NCBI GenBank assembly: GCA_963575745.1 | Contig: CAUYUJ010014267.1 | Coordinates: 10,001 to 74,000, forward strand | Direction: 5' to 3' | DNA from: Prorocentrum cordatum | Taxonomy: Eukaryota > Sar > Dinophyceae > Prorocentrales > Prorocentraceae | DNA length: 64,000 nucleotides | Shown here: positions 49,461 to 62,319 of the stretch, piece by piece | How the letters are laid out: every line of letters starts with the position of its first letter | Position numbering within the stretch: the stretch's first letter is position 1 | The notes under the pieces: generated by a model | Told to the model about the DNA's origin: nothing | Database searches by the model: none | What the model saw: the letters and a program-made list of their open reading frames with translations, nothing else | Position numbers and translations under genes: made by a program

Positions 49461-49693
49461 AGGGTACGTAGGGGTCGAAGGGTTGTCGCGGGGAGGGGCC
49501 CTAGAACGAGACAGCAGAGGAGCATTGTAGCACGTCTCAACGTGCCGAGTGCACGATGGCGGATCGGTGCACTGCGGGTGGGCAGTTGGCGTCCCCCTGC
49601 GGCGTGCAGACTTCTGCCATAGCTCTCCTCGCTCGCGACGCCTTCCTGAGCCCGAGAGCGCGACTGACTCGTTGGCTCGGGGCCCCGTGAGCG

Positions 49694-51322
49694 GTGACGT
49701 TGGTCGGCTACACGGCAGTCGCAGGGGCGTTCGGAGAGCTTGTGATCCTCCTCCTCCCCCTCCTCTTCCACATCGCCCTCGTCCTACTCCTGCTCCTGCT
49801 GCGCATCGGCAGCAGCAGCAGCAGGGGCTCAAGCAGCAGGTGTCAAGCTTTAGTCAGGCATATTCCGATTCCCGGCCCAGCGCGTAGGGTAATCCGCGCG
49901 CGTGGCTGGTGCCGATCCCGGGCGGCCGTGGCGGCGGGCGTGGGGATCACGCGCAACCGCCATGGGGCTCCATCCAGCGGCAGCTGGAGCAGTTGGCGGA
50001 GGCGTGTAAGCAGGCGAGTCGTCCTGCTGGAGCGGCGCGGCCCCCGCGCTCGCAGGCGCGGCAGCCGCCTGGGCAGCGCGGTGGCGCGGCTGGCGAGCCC
50101 AAGGGGGCCCGCAAGGCACCCTGGAGCCGCACATGCGGGACTGTCGACAAGATCAGCTGGCGCACCTCTTGCCAAAGATGTGGCCGGCAGGCGCCGCGGG
50201 CAGAGCCTTCGGTGCGAGTGCGCACGAGCACAGCGCCAGCGGGCCCGCCGACGTCGGCGCCATGGACAGGGCTTGTGGCCGGGGCGGGCTCGCGCCCACC
50301 CGCGACCACCGCGGCGGCTGCGCCGCCGCAACCTCCGGCCCCACAGGCAGCCGCGGCCGATGCCCTTCCCCAGGCGGCCACTCCCGCCCAAGAGGGCCTT
50401 GTCGGTATCAAGGCCCGCGTCGCTGCCCTCCGCCTTTTTCCCCGAGTGGGCGGCAGAGGTGGCTCGGCTCGAGTCCACGGCGGCCGAGCTGCAGGAGGCG
50501 GCGCGTGTTGCCCGGCCTCTCGAGCGCCGGCTGCACTCCGCCTTGGACTCGCGGCGCACCCGCGCCGAAGCGGCGCGGCGCGCCCAGGAGGCCGCAGCGG
50601 CGGCTCGGACTGCGGCCGAGGAGGCTCTTCGGGCTGCCGAGGAAGGGGACGCCCGCGCTGCCCAGGCCATCTACGAGGCACAGGCCGCGGAGCAGGCGGT
50701 CGACGCGGTGCAGGCGCACGTTGCCGTTGCAGGCGCGGCGGCGCACCTGGCCGCCGACGCTGGAGTCGCGGGACTCGATGGTGCATTTGCGGCTGTCGCC
50801 GCCGCCGCTGCTTGGAGAGGAGCAGACAGCCTCGCGCAGCAGCTGCGGGCCGCGCCGCTGGTGCCCCCCGCGCCCGCAGGCCCCGACACCGCCGGCGACG
50901 GGCCTGGACGCCGCCCGCAGCGCGCCGCGAAAAGGGTTCGGGCCGGCGCGGAACCTTCGCAGCCCGCTCCGCCAAGGAGGACGAGGAGGGAGGAGGCCGG
51001 TGGGAGATCTCGCCCCTGGGATCGCGAATGTCGCAGAGGTTGGGACCTTCCCGCCAGGTCAGCGCGCGCTGCCGCTGGCGTCAGCAGCCAGCCTGGGCGA
51101 GCAGGCAGCAGAAGCTGCTGCAGGCGCGGCTGCCGACTTGTAGCCGGCTTGCTGCAGCTGCCGCGGACGGCGCTGCCGCCGCGCGAATGCAGATATGCGG
51201 GGCCCGTGGCGCGGCGCTCGCGTCGGCGAGGCTCGGCGCCCAGATCCCGAGCAGATTTCCGACGACTGCCCGACGCCGCCGGCGGAGACCAATTCGGCCA
51301 ACCAGAATGCGCCATTCATTAG
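49694..51322 (+). pseudogene. Broken open frames with Ala-rich coiled coil; possible retroelement ORF remnant
   Basis: One frame is open for 542 codons but starts without a good ATG. From about 50,440 to 50,760 it encodes an Ala/Glu/Arg coiled coil (EVARLESTAAELQEAARVA, AEAARRAQEAAAAARTAAEE, YEAQAAEQAVDAV). About 300 bp upstream, in another frame, TCGTVDKISWRTSCQRCG resembles the end of a RanBP2-type zinc finger (second CxxC pair present, first incomplete). Zinc finger followed by Ala-rich coiled coil is a layout I associate with dinoflagellate LINE-type proteins, from memory. No endonuclease or RT motif follows, and the frame changes, so I read it as a remnant. High GC means chance open frames are common here. 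Confidence 0.35.
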
Positions 51323-51558
51323 GCCGCGCGCTGGCGGCCCCGGCCTCGGCCGTCGACGCGGAGGCCTCGCCCAGCAAGCGGCGGCGACGTGCGACGCCAC
51401 GCGCCACGCACTCAACGCCAGCAGCCACGGGCAGGTGGCCAGGCTAAGAGAGACGAGTCTTTCTAGCGCGTGGATTGCGAGGGCGGCATCGAATACTGGG
51501 AGTGGATCTACCGGCGCCCCCCCTGCCCCACGGTCGCCTGCAGGCACTGCGCCCCCCT

Positions 51559-51563
51559 GCAGC

Positions 51564-51610
<47 letters not shown>
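51559..51610 (+). repeat. (CAG)n microsatellite
   Basis: GCAGCGG followed by about 14 CAG triplets. It is within open frames and would give polyGln, polySer or polyAla, but no coding evidence supports any of them. Confidence 0.95.
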
Positions 51611-51611
<1 letters not shown>

Positions 51612-53190
51612 GCGCGGCACTGGCAGCAGCTGTGGACCCACCCCTGAAAGAGCCGCCCCTGCAGGCACCTCCCGCCAGTCCGCCTCGGGCGGCAGCAGAT
51701 GGAGCGAGTGGGCGAGTAAGCGCATTATTGCTGGCGTTTCGACAGCTCCCGGTCGTTCGCCGCGCGCCGCTGGCGAGGCGGGCGCCGCCGCCGGGCCCCG
51801 ACCTCCCGCCGCCGGCGCAGGAGGAGCTCAACATCCTGGCGCCCACGGCGCCGCGCCTCCTCCTTCGCGAGCGCTTTCCCCGAGCCTGGCGATCGCGCCG
51901 CGGCGCGGCCAGACCCCGACGAGGCCGGCGGGGAGACGGGCCAGCCCTGGCAGAGTTTCGCCCGCGTTCCCCGCGCCAGAATGCTATCCGCCAGCACTGC
52001 TCAGCGGCTTGATCTCGTCACTGACACCGCCCAGGACGACGAGCGCTGGTGGGCCTGCGCGCGGGCGGGGAGCCAGCCACCCAGCAGGACTTTACGCCCA
52101 CGTGGACTCGCGCGTTGGAAGCCGCCGACATAGGCGACCCCCGAAAGGCAAAGCGCCCGCTGACGGGGGCGAAGCACCTGCCGCCGACGGGGGCGACGCA
52201 CGACAAGCCGACCGCTCTGCTGCCGCCTGCCTCTGTCGAGGCTCGCGCCACGCGACCGCCATCCCCGCCGGCGCCCACGCGCAGCCCGATCGCGCGCAAG
52301 CAGGTCCGCGCTTCCATCTGGAGCGCCCGCGCACCAGCGCACGCCACGCCCGGCGGGGGTCGCAATTCCCACGGCCAGGCGCTCCCCGGGAGCCCGCGCG
52401 CGACGCGGGCATTTTCGAGGCGGGCATCGACGTGGACTTGCTGGCAGCTGCTGGCCTTCACCCAGCAGCCCTAGCCCCGCGCGCAGCTCGTTGCCTCGGA
52501 CTAAGGGCGGGGGCAAAGCGCGCCTCGTCGTCTTCCAGGAGGTCCCGTTCAAACTCGCCGCGGGCGCCATCAGCCGCGCGGAGCTCCGCGGGGGGCTCCG
52601 CGCGCGTCGGCAGCAACCAGCACGAGCTCGGCGCAGAGAGCGGCGCGACAACCCTCATCGCCCAGGCCCAGGTGGACACGGCGGCCCGCCCGCGCAGGGC
52701 CCACAACGGGCTCAACCTCAACGCGTGGTTCGGGGTGGCCCAGCAGCTGCGACGCGCCCTGGTGGTGGGGTGGGCAGCGCAACCTCGGATTTCGGCCGCG
52801 CATACTCGGCCAGCATGCGCGACATCTCTGAGGCCTATTCCAAGGCGTTCGCAGTTGAGTCCTCTCGCCCACGCCTCCGCCTCCCCGTCGACGACGTCTG
52901 CGACGAAGTTCCGCGCGATCACTGGGCGCAAGCGACACGAGTCACGAAGCAGTGCTCTGCGGCGCGGGGGCTGATGCCGCGCGCATCAACAAGACCACAG
53001 CCCGCGCGCAATCTGCCCGTTGTGACCCAGCCTTCGCAGGCGAGCTCGCGGCCGAGCTGCGCCCGCACGCAGACTTCGACGCGCTCGTCATTATTCTTCT
53101 TGGAGCCCGCGCCGAGGACGAGCGCAGCGCGCATTCTCCCCAAGCAGGTGCTTGGCACTTTGGGGTTTCTTATGTCCGTTTACCATCTTG
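51611..53190. other. Very GC-rich sequence, overlapping open frames, product unknown
   Basis: Frames of 140-500 codons on both strands. One stretch (near 52,810-52,925, RDISEAYSKAFAVESSRP) looks protein-like, but no family is recognised and frames shift. It may continue the remnant at 49.7-51.3 kb. Confidence 0.3.
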
Positions 53191-53620
53191 CCCCCCCCCC
53201 CCCCCCGCAAAATCGCACCCGCGCCGCCCGCCGCCGTCGCCGCCCGTCGCGCCGCCCCCGCCGGTCGCGACCCACGCCGCGCGTCGCCGCCCGTCGCCGT
53301 CGCCGATCGCTGCCATCGCCGCCCGTCACCGTGACCTCGGGGCGAGCGCCGCAGAATCGCCGCCGCGCCGCCCGTCGCCGTCCGTAGCCGCCCGTCACCG
53401 CCATCCCTGCCCATCGCCGCCCATCGCCCGTCCCGTCGGGACCCCCCCCGCAGTCGCCGCCGCGCCGCCCGTCGCCGTCGCCGCCCGCCGCCGCCACCCC
53501 CGCCTGTCGCGCCCGCGCCGCCCGTCGCCGCCCGTCGCAGTCGCCGCCCGCCGTCGCCATCCCCGCCCGCGCCGCCCGTCGCCAACCGCCGCCGTCGCCG
53601 CGCCCCATGCATCGACCTCA
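53191..53620 (+). repeat. GCCGCCCGTC minisatellite
   Basis: Repeats of CGCCGCCCGTCGCCG with lead segments ending CGCAAAATCGC, CGCAGAATCGC and CGCAGTCGC near 53207, 53350 and 53445, spaced about 95-145 bp. Begins with a C homopolymer at 53191-53206. Confidence 0.85.
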
Positions 53621-53670
53621 CAGGTCGCACCGCATAGACTGCACATAGATTGCACCCCGTAGATTGCAAG

Positions 53671-56510
53671 AGTTCACTGCTTGGGGCTTACGCTGGCTAA
53701 CATTTGTTTTCAAGAGGCCACCCTCGGCCCGGTGCAAATGCGGCGCGAGCGAGCGATCGCATTCGCTTCGAGCTTAAATAAAGCGAGTTGCGCACGCGGA
53801 GCTCACTCGCCGCAAATGGGGCCCTCTCTGGAAGCTTGCTTGTTCGGTCTTGAACCGCGCTCTGTCCTGCGACGCCTGCGCCGCGAAGCGCGCAGCTTTC
53901 CTGCCGCGCGCGCGTCGCCTGGGCAACGCGGTCAGCGACGCTGTCTGGGCATCTTGCTTGAGGCCTGCTTGCGCGGACCCGCAGTGGCAGGCCCGTCTCA
54001 GCACTGCGACTGCACCCCTCAGCCATGGAGGCACGGCGGTTCGACCCATGTCTCTTGAGGCTCATTTTTCGTTTATCGCCACGCTCCTCCGCGCGATGCC
54101 GAAAGCCTCTCGGCAGCTTGCCCTCCATTTGTAGCCAGTTGCAATCGACGCAGGGCACGAGCGCTCCGGCATGTTCGCCGCTGCCAGGGACTGTCATGGC
54201 CGGTTAGCGGCGAGCGGGGCGCCCCTCGACGCGCGGGGAACGCCGCAGCCTGGCGCGCAAACATGCACCCGCGTATTTTCGCTCGAGCACGCGGCAGCTG
54301 CAGGCGTAGCGCCGCAGCACCGTCGTAAACCATGGACATTCCGAGCGGCCAGCGCCGCGCCAATTGCATGGGGCGCCCGAGCAGCGGAAGCACTGGCTGT
54401 CCAGAGCTGGTCCGGAAGGCGGGCTTGGATTAACAGCCAACGCCGCCGGGGACGTGGCCCCCCGTCAATTTCCGCCGGCGTCTCCGGCAGCTGCCCCGAA
54501 GCAGCCTTGCACGCTTCGGCCAGCACCTCGCGCGCACTGGAAGCGTCTGCGGCCGCGCACTCGACGAGCATGGATATCGCGCGATCTCTTGCATGATCGG
54601 TGGAGCCCACAAACGTCTCCACGATGAAATCTGCAACGAGCTCGCAGCGTGCGCTCGCACGGCCAGCCGTTCAGCCGCACGCGAGGTCGCCCTTCCAGAG
54701 CTCGCCACCGCTTCAACCACGTGCGAGCCGCGCGTGGACATCAAGCTCTAGGGCCACTGCTCGCTCCCAGCACTCCACGTCAGCACGCGCAACCGCCGGA
54801 CATTCGGCGACCGCTGGCGCTGACGCGCCCGCTGCCGTTGCTGCGAAAGTAAAGGAATATGGAGCTCGAGGCGGCATCGGCGCGCGGGGCCTTGAATTAG
54901 CATTCGGCGGGCAGCGCGGGCCGCAGCTGACGCGTCTGCTGCAGCAACTAGCAGGCCCCACTGGGCACCAGAACCATCTCCGCGGCATGGGTTGCGCACG
55001 GTCGCCGCTCCGCGATTGGCGGCAACGGATTGCCGTCCTTCCGGGCCGAGCCACTGCGGCGCTCGTCTCCTCCGCGCCTGCGCCGGGCGCTGGTCGCCCC
55101 GGCAGTGGATCGCCTGCGCGCGTTTCTCGCACAGGAGATTACATCCGGCAGACGCGTCCACTGCAGCAGCAGCATCACCATCACCCTCATCAGCAGCATC
55201 AGCAGCATCACCGTCCGTAGCCCCTTCCTGGCTCAAGCCACGTTGGTCCAGGTACTTGTTTGTTTCATTGGCTTCCTCATCGCACCTGCAGGGTCCGCGG
55301 GTGGTTGGCGGATGGTGGTCCTGCCTCGGATTGCGTGGGCGCACAGGCACGTTGCTGCTGGCACGCTTGCGCGTGCCAGTGTTTGCGCCCTCCGCCTCTG
55401 CCACTGGCCAGAACAAGATCAAGCTGCTCATCGCTCACAACGAGCCGCTCATCGCCAACGCGGCGCGCGAAGTCACCGTCGCCTAGCTTGACGCCATCAT
55501 CGGGCTCTACCTGCCGTGCGCGACGGTGAATTGCGGGCATCGGCATGCTAGCGCCAACGTGGGTGAAATTGGTTCATGGTTTTCTGCAAGGAGGGCTGCC
55601 ACTCCTGCTCCGCCTTGCGCATCCGATGGCAACGGTCCACAAGGCTCCCCAGATGCCGGCGCTGGCCCCGATGATTCTCACGACCGACGTCGCGGGCACT
55701 CCAGTTGGAGGATTTCGGATGGAGGCGATCCTTGGCACGGTCCTTGCGCGAAGGATTCGTGGGCAGCAGCGGCGGCGGCTGCTGCGCAGCTCGGCCTTCC
55801 GCTAAGGCGTCGAGAACGCAATGCGATAATGTGCGCCTTCTCGAGGCTGGCGTATATCGTGGGCTTCGAATCGTGAACCTGGTCGTGAATGCCTTGCTGG
55901 TGATGTGTTGCATTATCCTCCTCCCCCTACACGACGGGGATCGGGGGCGTCATCCTAGACCCTGTTTTGTCCGTCGTCATCACATTCATGTTCCTGGTCC
56001 TGGTTTGGGTTCGTCTCCTCGTCCTGCTCTACGCCCTCCCAATGGGCACGCAATTCGTCATCATGGGGCCTGCGGCGCTCACGTCGGCAATCGACACATG
56101 TTGGTGGTGGTTTTCACGGTCCTGGCCTGTAGCCGTGTTTGGTGGCGTACTTGTTGATTTGGTTTCTCTGTCCGCGCTTCATTATATTTTCCAGCGCCCT
56201 GGTCACGCAGTCTCTCGTTCCTCGGTGCGTCGTCTTTCGTGTGGGGCTTGCGCCGGCGGCGCGGAATACGCATCGAAGTCGTCACCGAATGTGCCCGCCT
56301 TCGAAGTAGCTGGAGACGACCGTTGTGACGAGGGCCGTGGATCGGAGCATGGTCAACGAGTTCACGCTGTGATACATTGAAGAGATGGCTGTGCAATGTG
56401 CGTGTCGCCACGTGCAGGCGCATGTTCATAGGTTTGTATATGCCTGTGTCACCCAGGTAGAAACTAATGCTCGAACATACGCGTTGTCTTACGCATGATG
56501 GTGTCGAATG
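53671..56510. other. No gene recognised; one hydrophobic open frame
   Basis: GC-rich to 55.5 kb with shadow frames on both strands. At about 55988-56190 (+) the translation has two hydrophobic stretches (MFLVLVWVRLLVLLYALPMG and VAVFGGVLVDLVSLSAL), possibly membrane-spanning, but the frame has no good start and no homology I can name. A short CATCAGCAG patch lies near 55172-55212. Confidence 0.3.
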
Positions 56511-56519
56511 GCCTTCTCG

Positions 56520-57112
56520 CGAATGTTCCTTCGGCATCTTAGGGGCATCCCCGGGTGCCTCAAGGGAGCAGTTTTGAGGCTGTGGGGGCCTCTTGGAGCC
56601 CTTTTGGGGTTCCTGTGGGGGTCTCTTGGGGCCTCCTGGGGTTTTTCTGGGGTTGGGGGTTCCAAATGTCCGTTCGGGGCCCCCTTTCTGGGCCCCCTTT
56701 CGGAGCCGTTATAAGGGCATCCTTGGGCCGGTCGGAAGGCCTCTCGAGCCGTGTTTTGGCCATGTGGGGCCGTTACGGAGCCCTTTAGAAGGCTTCTATG
56801 GTCATCGTGGAACGATTTTTGCGGCCTCTGTTAAGCCGTTTTGGGACGTCGGGAATCCGACACGGCGACAACGCCCAAATCTTGCGAAGACCTAGAGAAA
56901 ATCCACCGTTTTGCCTGTGGTAGCCCTCTTGGACGCCGTTGGTGGCGTTTTGGAAGCTTCGTGGGCCGTCGTGATGCCATCTTGGGCGTTTTGGGGCGAT
57001 CTTTCGGCGACTCGGGGCCCTCTTGGGTCGTCTTGGGGGCCTCTCGGGGCCCTGTTGGTCCCTTTCGGGGCCCTCTTGGGCGTGGGTTGGGCGGTCGTTC
57101 AGACCGCCTGGA
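56520..57112 (+). repeat. TTGG-periodic element, copy 4
   Basis: GCCTCTTGGAGCCCTTTTGGGG-type arms around a core at about 56840-56925 (GTCGGGAATCCGACACGGCG, AGAAAATCCACCG). Confidence 0.8.
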
Positions 57113-59830
57113 GTCGGGGATCATGTTTCTCCAGACCCACCTTCATATTTCCATGAGGGGCGCTATCCTTGCTGATCTCAGACTTTGTTTGCCAGAGTCT
57201 CCAGGCCAATTCCCTGGTTCCGTCCCTGCCGCCTCTTTCCCCGCGCCTTCGGTTCGACTCTTGGGCTCCCGCTCGTTGTTGCTCCCCTTTTGGGGCCCGC
57301 TCCCTTTCTTGTTGACATCTACTAGTGTCGCCACGAGTACCCGGGGAAACAGTCATCGTCATCTCTCGTCGCGCGCGCAACGCTTGACCCGAGTGCACCC
57401 ACCTGTTACTTATCACGGAGCAGGACTGGGGCAGGTAGGAGCACAGGGCCTGGGAGGAAGGCAGGAGGAAGATGAGGAGGAGGAGGAGGAGCGAGCGAGC
57501 GAGCGAGCGAGCGAGGAGGGGAGGGAGCGACGAGGAGGAGCGAAGAGGGGGGAAGAATGGAGAAGAAGAGATGATAGAAGGAGTGGAGAGAGAGAGAGAG
57601 CAACAAACACAAAAACAAACAAACAAACAAAAACACGGAGGAAGAGGAAGGAGAGGGGAAGGAGGGAAGGAAGATGGGGGGAGGGAGGAGAGAAGGAGGA
57701 GGGCAAGGAGGGGAGGTCGGAGGGGGAGCGCAGGCGGCGGAGATGGGAACTGGGGAGAAATGCTCGTGAGCCAGAGGGGGGCGCAGATGCTGTGACCAGG
57801 ACTCGAAGTCTGACCGGACCTCGCCACGACGAGTGCAAGAGAGAGCGCCTAGCCCTCCTAAGTCAGACATCCCGAGCTCATGCAACTCTGCCTCCTGTCG
57901 CAACCGACGGGGGGGGCGTGGAGGAGGAGGAGGAGGAGGAATTGCATTAACAGGAGGAAGGGACCTCGACCTTCCCCTCTTTGTCATCCATGTCATTTCC
58001 TCTCTCTCCGTCTCTCCCCCTCCTTCCTTTCCGCCTCAGTCCCTCAGCCTCCCCATTCTCCACCTCGGCCTCCCGCCCCCCGCTACACAGCTTTTTTTTC
58101 TACCCCCTTCTCCCCCCCACGGCTCCCATCATCATCACCACCACCGCCACAACCACATAGCATATTATTAAATTGCAAGCCTGGGTTATCCAGATTGGGA
58201 CCCAAGCAGGGGCTTGGAGAAATATGTTGAGTTAAAGTTTTTTCCTGGAACCACTGTGTCTCGGCTGAGGCTACTGCTGGTCAAATCCGTTTCCTCGAGA
58301 AAGTGTTGTCTTGCAAGCGATGGGCACGCCTGCGCGCATATTACAGTTCATACATGGATGACTAAATCGACGGATATCACCAGCTTCGTTTAATGCTTTC
58401 GTTTTTCGAGTATAGTCAAAGGACTGTTTCACTTGCAAGTGCTGCGAATGGTACAAGCCCAAGAAGCACAAGCATCGTCTTTATCATCAGCAGCACTATC
58501 ATGACTAACCTCCTCATCCGCCGCCACCACCTCATCCCTCGTCCCTATCCTCCTCCGTCCAGTTTCATCCCCTCCTGCGCCCATCCCTCGGGCCCCTGGC
58601 CTTTTTGGAAATGCATCTCGGGGATATCTTGGGGACCCGCCGGGGCCGTCTGGGGGCGCACTGGTGCTCCTCGGGGGGAGGCTCCCCTGGACCCTCCCCT
58701 CACCCCCCTCCCAGCGGGAGCTTCCACCCCCTGAATCTGGCCTGGAAGCGTCCCGACCCCTGGCCCCTCCCGAAGGGAGCGCCGCTCCTCCTGGAGGAAG
58801 GGACCCCCATGGCCCCGGAGCCCGGGCCGCCTCCACGTGTCAGGAGCAACGCCACGGGGGACACACTTGGCATCGTTCGGACGTGTGCACTTTTTCTCGG
58901 CGGAGATTTCTAAGGAGCATCCTGGATCATCCTGCGGAAAAAAACACGCACGAAACCCAAAAAAGCACAGGGAATGGACGTCCGAGCGATGGCGGGAACA
59001 GGCTCAGAGGGGGGATGCCATCGCCGGTGGGGACCTGACGGCCCGCCCCGCGCAGGAACGCGCGGCTTCGCTATCGGAGGCCTACTTCGGCGGCGCATCG
59101 CCGATGCAAGGTCGGTGTTTCCTGCCCTGAGCCAGTCTCCCCACATCGTTGACCCTCATCCTGCAGGAAGGGACCTCCCTCATGGACTCCGGGCCGCCTC
59201 GAGCTGAAATTAGAACGGCTGGGGTCCAGGGGATTGCGACGCGGCGCGGTTCGGAACGCGATCTTCTCCATCACCACGTCGCAGACACATCGGCGACGAG
59301 GCAGGATCACCCGACCCCCACCTGCTCTTGGGAGGCTGCAAGGGGTGCCCCCGCCCGAGGTGGCACCAGGATTTTCAGGGAGCTACCCCGAGCCTCTGGA
59401 GCACCCCGTCACGAGGCCCAGAGGGCCCCAGGGGCTCCGACGAAGTGGGGCGCAAGGCCGGGGACACCTTGGGCGAGGAACGCCGTTTTAGCAACCCTCG
59501 ACCGTTGGCTCCATCTGGGCGGGACGTGTCGCTTGGCACCCCTGGGTGCCCCCTCCCAGGGACGTCTCGCTCGCTGGGCCCCGGCATCGGCCCAGCCGAC
59601 AGCAGGGCGCGGGCGACCGCGCGACCCGGCTGGCCCGCCCGACGCCGCTGGCGCTCCGTCGCCGGCTCTTCTGGTGGAGCCTCGTAATTGCTGCCGTCGT
59701 CCTGCCCTGCCCCCTCCTCATCCCGGCTCCCTCACTCCTCCCCCTCCTCTTCTCCTCCTTTGGCTCTTCCTGATCTCCTGATTTCCTGACGGCATTGGTG
59801 TTCTCCGAACCGCTGCCGCTTCCCCCAGGG
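57113..59830. other. No gene recognised; polypurine and polypyrimidine patches
   Basis: A purine tract (GAGGAGGAGG, GCGAGCGAGC, GAGAGAGAGA) fills about 57460-57775 and a C/T tract about 57990-58130. Otherwise mixed sequence with compositional frames. Confidence 0.4.
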
Positions 59831-60020
59831 TTGGCCAGCTCCTCCTCCTCCTCCTCCTCCCTCCTCCTCCTCCTCCTCCTCCTCCTCCTACCTCCTCCTC
59901 CTCCTCCTCCTCCGCCTCCTCGCCTCCGCCTCCTCCTCCTCCTCCTCCTTCTCCTCCTCCTCCTCCTCCTCCTCCTCCTCCTCCTCCTCCTCCTCCTCCT
60001 TCTCCTCCTCCTCCTCCTGG
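59831..60020 (+). repeat. (TCC)n microsatellite
   Basis: CTCCTCCTCC with occasional CCG and TTC interruptions; source of long Leu/Glu/Arg frames. Confidence 0.95.
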
Positions 60021-60400
60021 CGAAACCCGGGCAGATCCGCCCGGCGCACGGGCGGCACCACATGTGGGCGGCGGGCAACACCCCGGCGAACCCATCGGCG
60101 TACCCAGTCGGGAGCAGTTGTTCTTTCCTGCATTGCAGTTTGTTGGTTTCCTGCTGACCCGGGTCTGGATTGACGCGGGTTAGAAGATCCCCGACCCAGG
60201 CAGCACACAAGTAAGAACCCCCAAGCGCCAGTAGTTTTGGGGGAGGTGACGACCTGTGGGGTGCGAGCAGTAGTTCAGAGCCCCTCAGCGCAAGTACTGC
60301 TCGTGGGAGGTGTCCGGGGCATGGGGTGCGAGCTATGTGGGTCAAGCTTCTTGTGGTGCAAGACATGTGATGCAGTATGCAGTATTTGTACATAGCTATG
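60021..60400. other. No feature seen
   Basis: Mixed sequence between the TCC run and the dispersed repeat. Nothing recognisable. Confidence 0.3.
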
Positions 60401-61265
60401 TACAAGACTGCATTGGCGCTTCGCGCCATGCACCTTGGTCCTTGAAGTTTGGTATGCAGGCGGAATGGCAGGAAGGTCGAGCCGACAATTCAGCGATAAC
60501 TCTTTGTTGCCTGTTCTGGCATCGCCGTTATGATAATGTCATTCGTTATCTTTCCTCAAGGTTTCTTTTCCCTCATTCCCGCCATCCCCTGCTTATTCTC
60601 CCCATCCTCCTCAGCTCTTTTTGCGGAGGCTCCTCCTTGGAGAGCCGCTGGGGGCCTCACAACAGTTTTTCTTGCTTTCTTAAGGCCTTCTGAAGGCCTC
60701 CTGGGCGTCTTCTGGGGGCTTCCTCGGGCCACCCTGCCTCCAACCGCAGTCTCCCTGAACGACCGGGTCACGATTTGGAATGCTTCGGAGGGCGTCGTGG
60801 GGCCGCCTTGGGCCGTCATGGGGCTCTCTTAGGCCATCTTGGAACCCTGTTGTGCCGTCTTGGAGCTCTCTTGGACTGCCTGGAAGCTCTTTCGGCTTCG
60901 GACGCCCAGAAGACCGCCGTCTTGAGCGTCGGGAAGCCGAAAAGAGGAAGACCCACAAATTTACCAATAACCACTAGAAAATCAATGAAATTTGCCTCTT
61001 GGGGCCTTCCCAGGAGTGCTCTTGGAGGCCTCTTGGGACGTTTTGGAGCGATCTTTGGGGGTATAACGGCTTCTTTGGGGTCGTCGTGGACCGTCTTGGG
61101 GCTCTCTAGGGTCGTTTCGGGGGCGCGCTGGAACGCTTGAAGTCCTCTGGGGTCGTCTGCGGGCTCTCGTGGGGTTCCCCCAAGTCGTCTGGAGGTTTGC
61201 CCGAGAGGCCCAGGGTGGGCCAAATTCGTTGGAGGGGGGGGGCCTTTCTGGGGTCCCCAGCCTTA
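60401..61265 (+). repeat. Dispersed ~0.9-kb repeat, copy 2 (contains TTGG-periodic element copy 5)
   Basis: Aligns end to end with 23569-24480, same strand. Core at about 60915-60995 (GTCGGGAAGCCGAAAAGAGG, AGAAAATCAATGAAATTTGCC). It lacks a short segment present in copy 1 near 24062-24100. Confidence 0.85.
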
Positions 61266-61289
61266 CAAAAATAGATGAATCTATACACA

Positions 61290-61340
61290 CATATATAGAC
61301 ATATATAGATATGTGTGTGTGTGTATATATATATATGTAT
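61290..61340 (+). repeat. TA/TG microsatellite
   Basis: ACACATATATAG words then TGTGTGTGTGTATATATATATG, immediately after the dispersed repeat copy. Copy 1 also lies close to a CT/TATATA tract (upstream). Confidence 0.8.
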
Positions 61341-61429
61341 ATCCCTGGGGGCGAGGCCGGGGGCCCCAGGACAGGTGCCTCCACCCCCCATGGCGGGACG
61401 GGGGGGGCTGGAGCCTCCCTGGAGCAGCC

Positions 61430-61985
61430 CAGGCGGCCCAAGAGTGCCCCAAGAGCGCTCCACGGCAGGCCCAGCAGGCTCCAAGAGGCCCAGGAGGGCG
61501 CCAAGACGGCCCCAAGATGCCCAAGATAAGCCCAAGACGGCCAAAGAGGCCCCCAAGACGCTCCAAGAGGCCTCCAAGAGGCCCCCCCAGAGGGCCCCAA
61601 GAGGCCAAAATCGTTCATTATACGAAGGTTTTGGACACATTTTGCCTTTCCAGCCTTTTCAGCTTACCGACGCTCCACGACGGCTCACAGGCCCCCCGCG
61701 GGCGCCCCAAGACAGCCCAAGAGGCCTCCAAGAGGGGCTCAAGACGGCTCTGGAGGGCCCCAAGACGGCCCAAGACGCGCCCAAGACGGGCGAAGAGAGG
61801 CCCAAGACGGTCCCAAGAGGGCTCAAGAGGGGAACCGCGAACCGGAAATTCGAGCCTCCCGCCTCCACAGGGCCCCGGGAGGCCCCAAAGGGGCCCCAAG
61901 AGGCCCCAGGAGACCCCCAAGAGGCACCCAGGAGGCCCGAACGAGGCTTCAAGAGGCTCCCACACAGCCCCGAGGAACCTTACAA
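61430..61985 (-). repeat. TTGG-periodic element, copy 6 (reverse orientation)
   Basis: On this strand CCAAGAGGCCCCAAGACGGC units at 10-11 nt spacing. Core at about 61605-61695, whose complement reads GTAAGCTGAAAAGGC and CCAAAACCTTCGTATAATG. Confidence 0.8.
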
Positions 61986-62319
61986 CGGACGGTGTGGACG
62001 AGCCGCACTTCGGACCGCCGCCGCCGCCGGTCCAAGAAAACGGCCTCCTGGACGCCATGCGCGCCGTGGCCCTCCTGCGGTGGCACCTCCCGCCCCGGGC
62101 CAGCGCAGAGGCCCTCGGATCCCAGAGAGAATTCTCCGTCGTCGGCGGTGTCGCCGTCGTCGGCGTCGTCGTCGTCGACGCCGTCCCCGCCCCGGTCGCC
62201 CCTCGGGACCGCGCTCGCCCCTTCGACTTCCCATTTTGCCTCCCGCCGACGTTCTTGTCGCCCTTCGACTTTTGGAGGCTCCTCCTGGGGTCCTGGGTCC
62301 AGTGCTCTGGCCTCTCCAG
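61986..62319. other. Segment between two reverse TTGG elements
   Basis: Non-periodic, includes a GTCGTCGGCGTC patch at 62137-62185 and a Pro/Arg-rich frame. No gene recognised. Confidence 0.35.

Noticed and set aside
55228-55240. TGGCTCAAG near 55230, like the end of a dinoflagellate spliced leader
   Set aside because: Only about nine bases match and the upstream part of the leader is absent; expected by chance.
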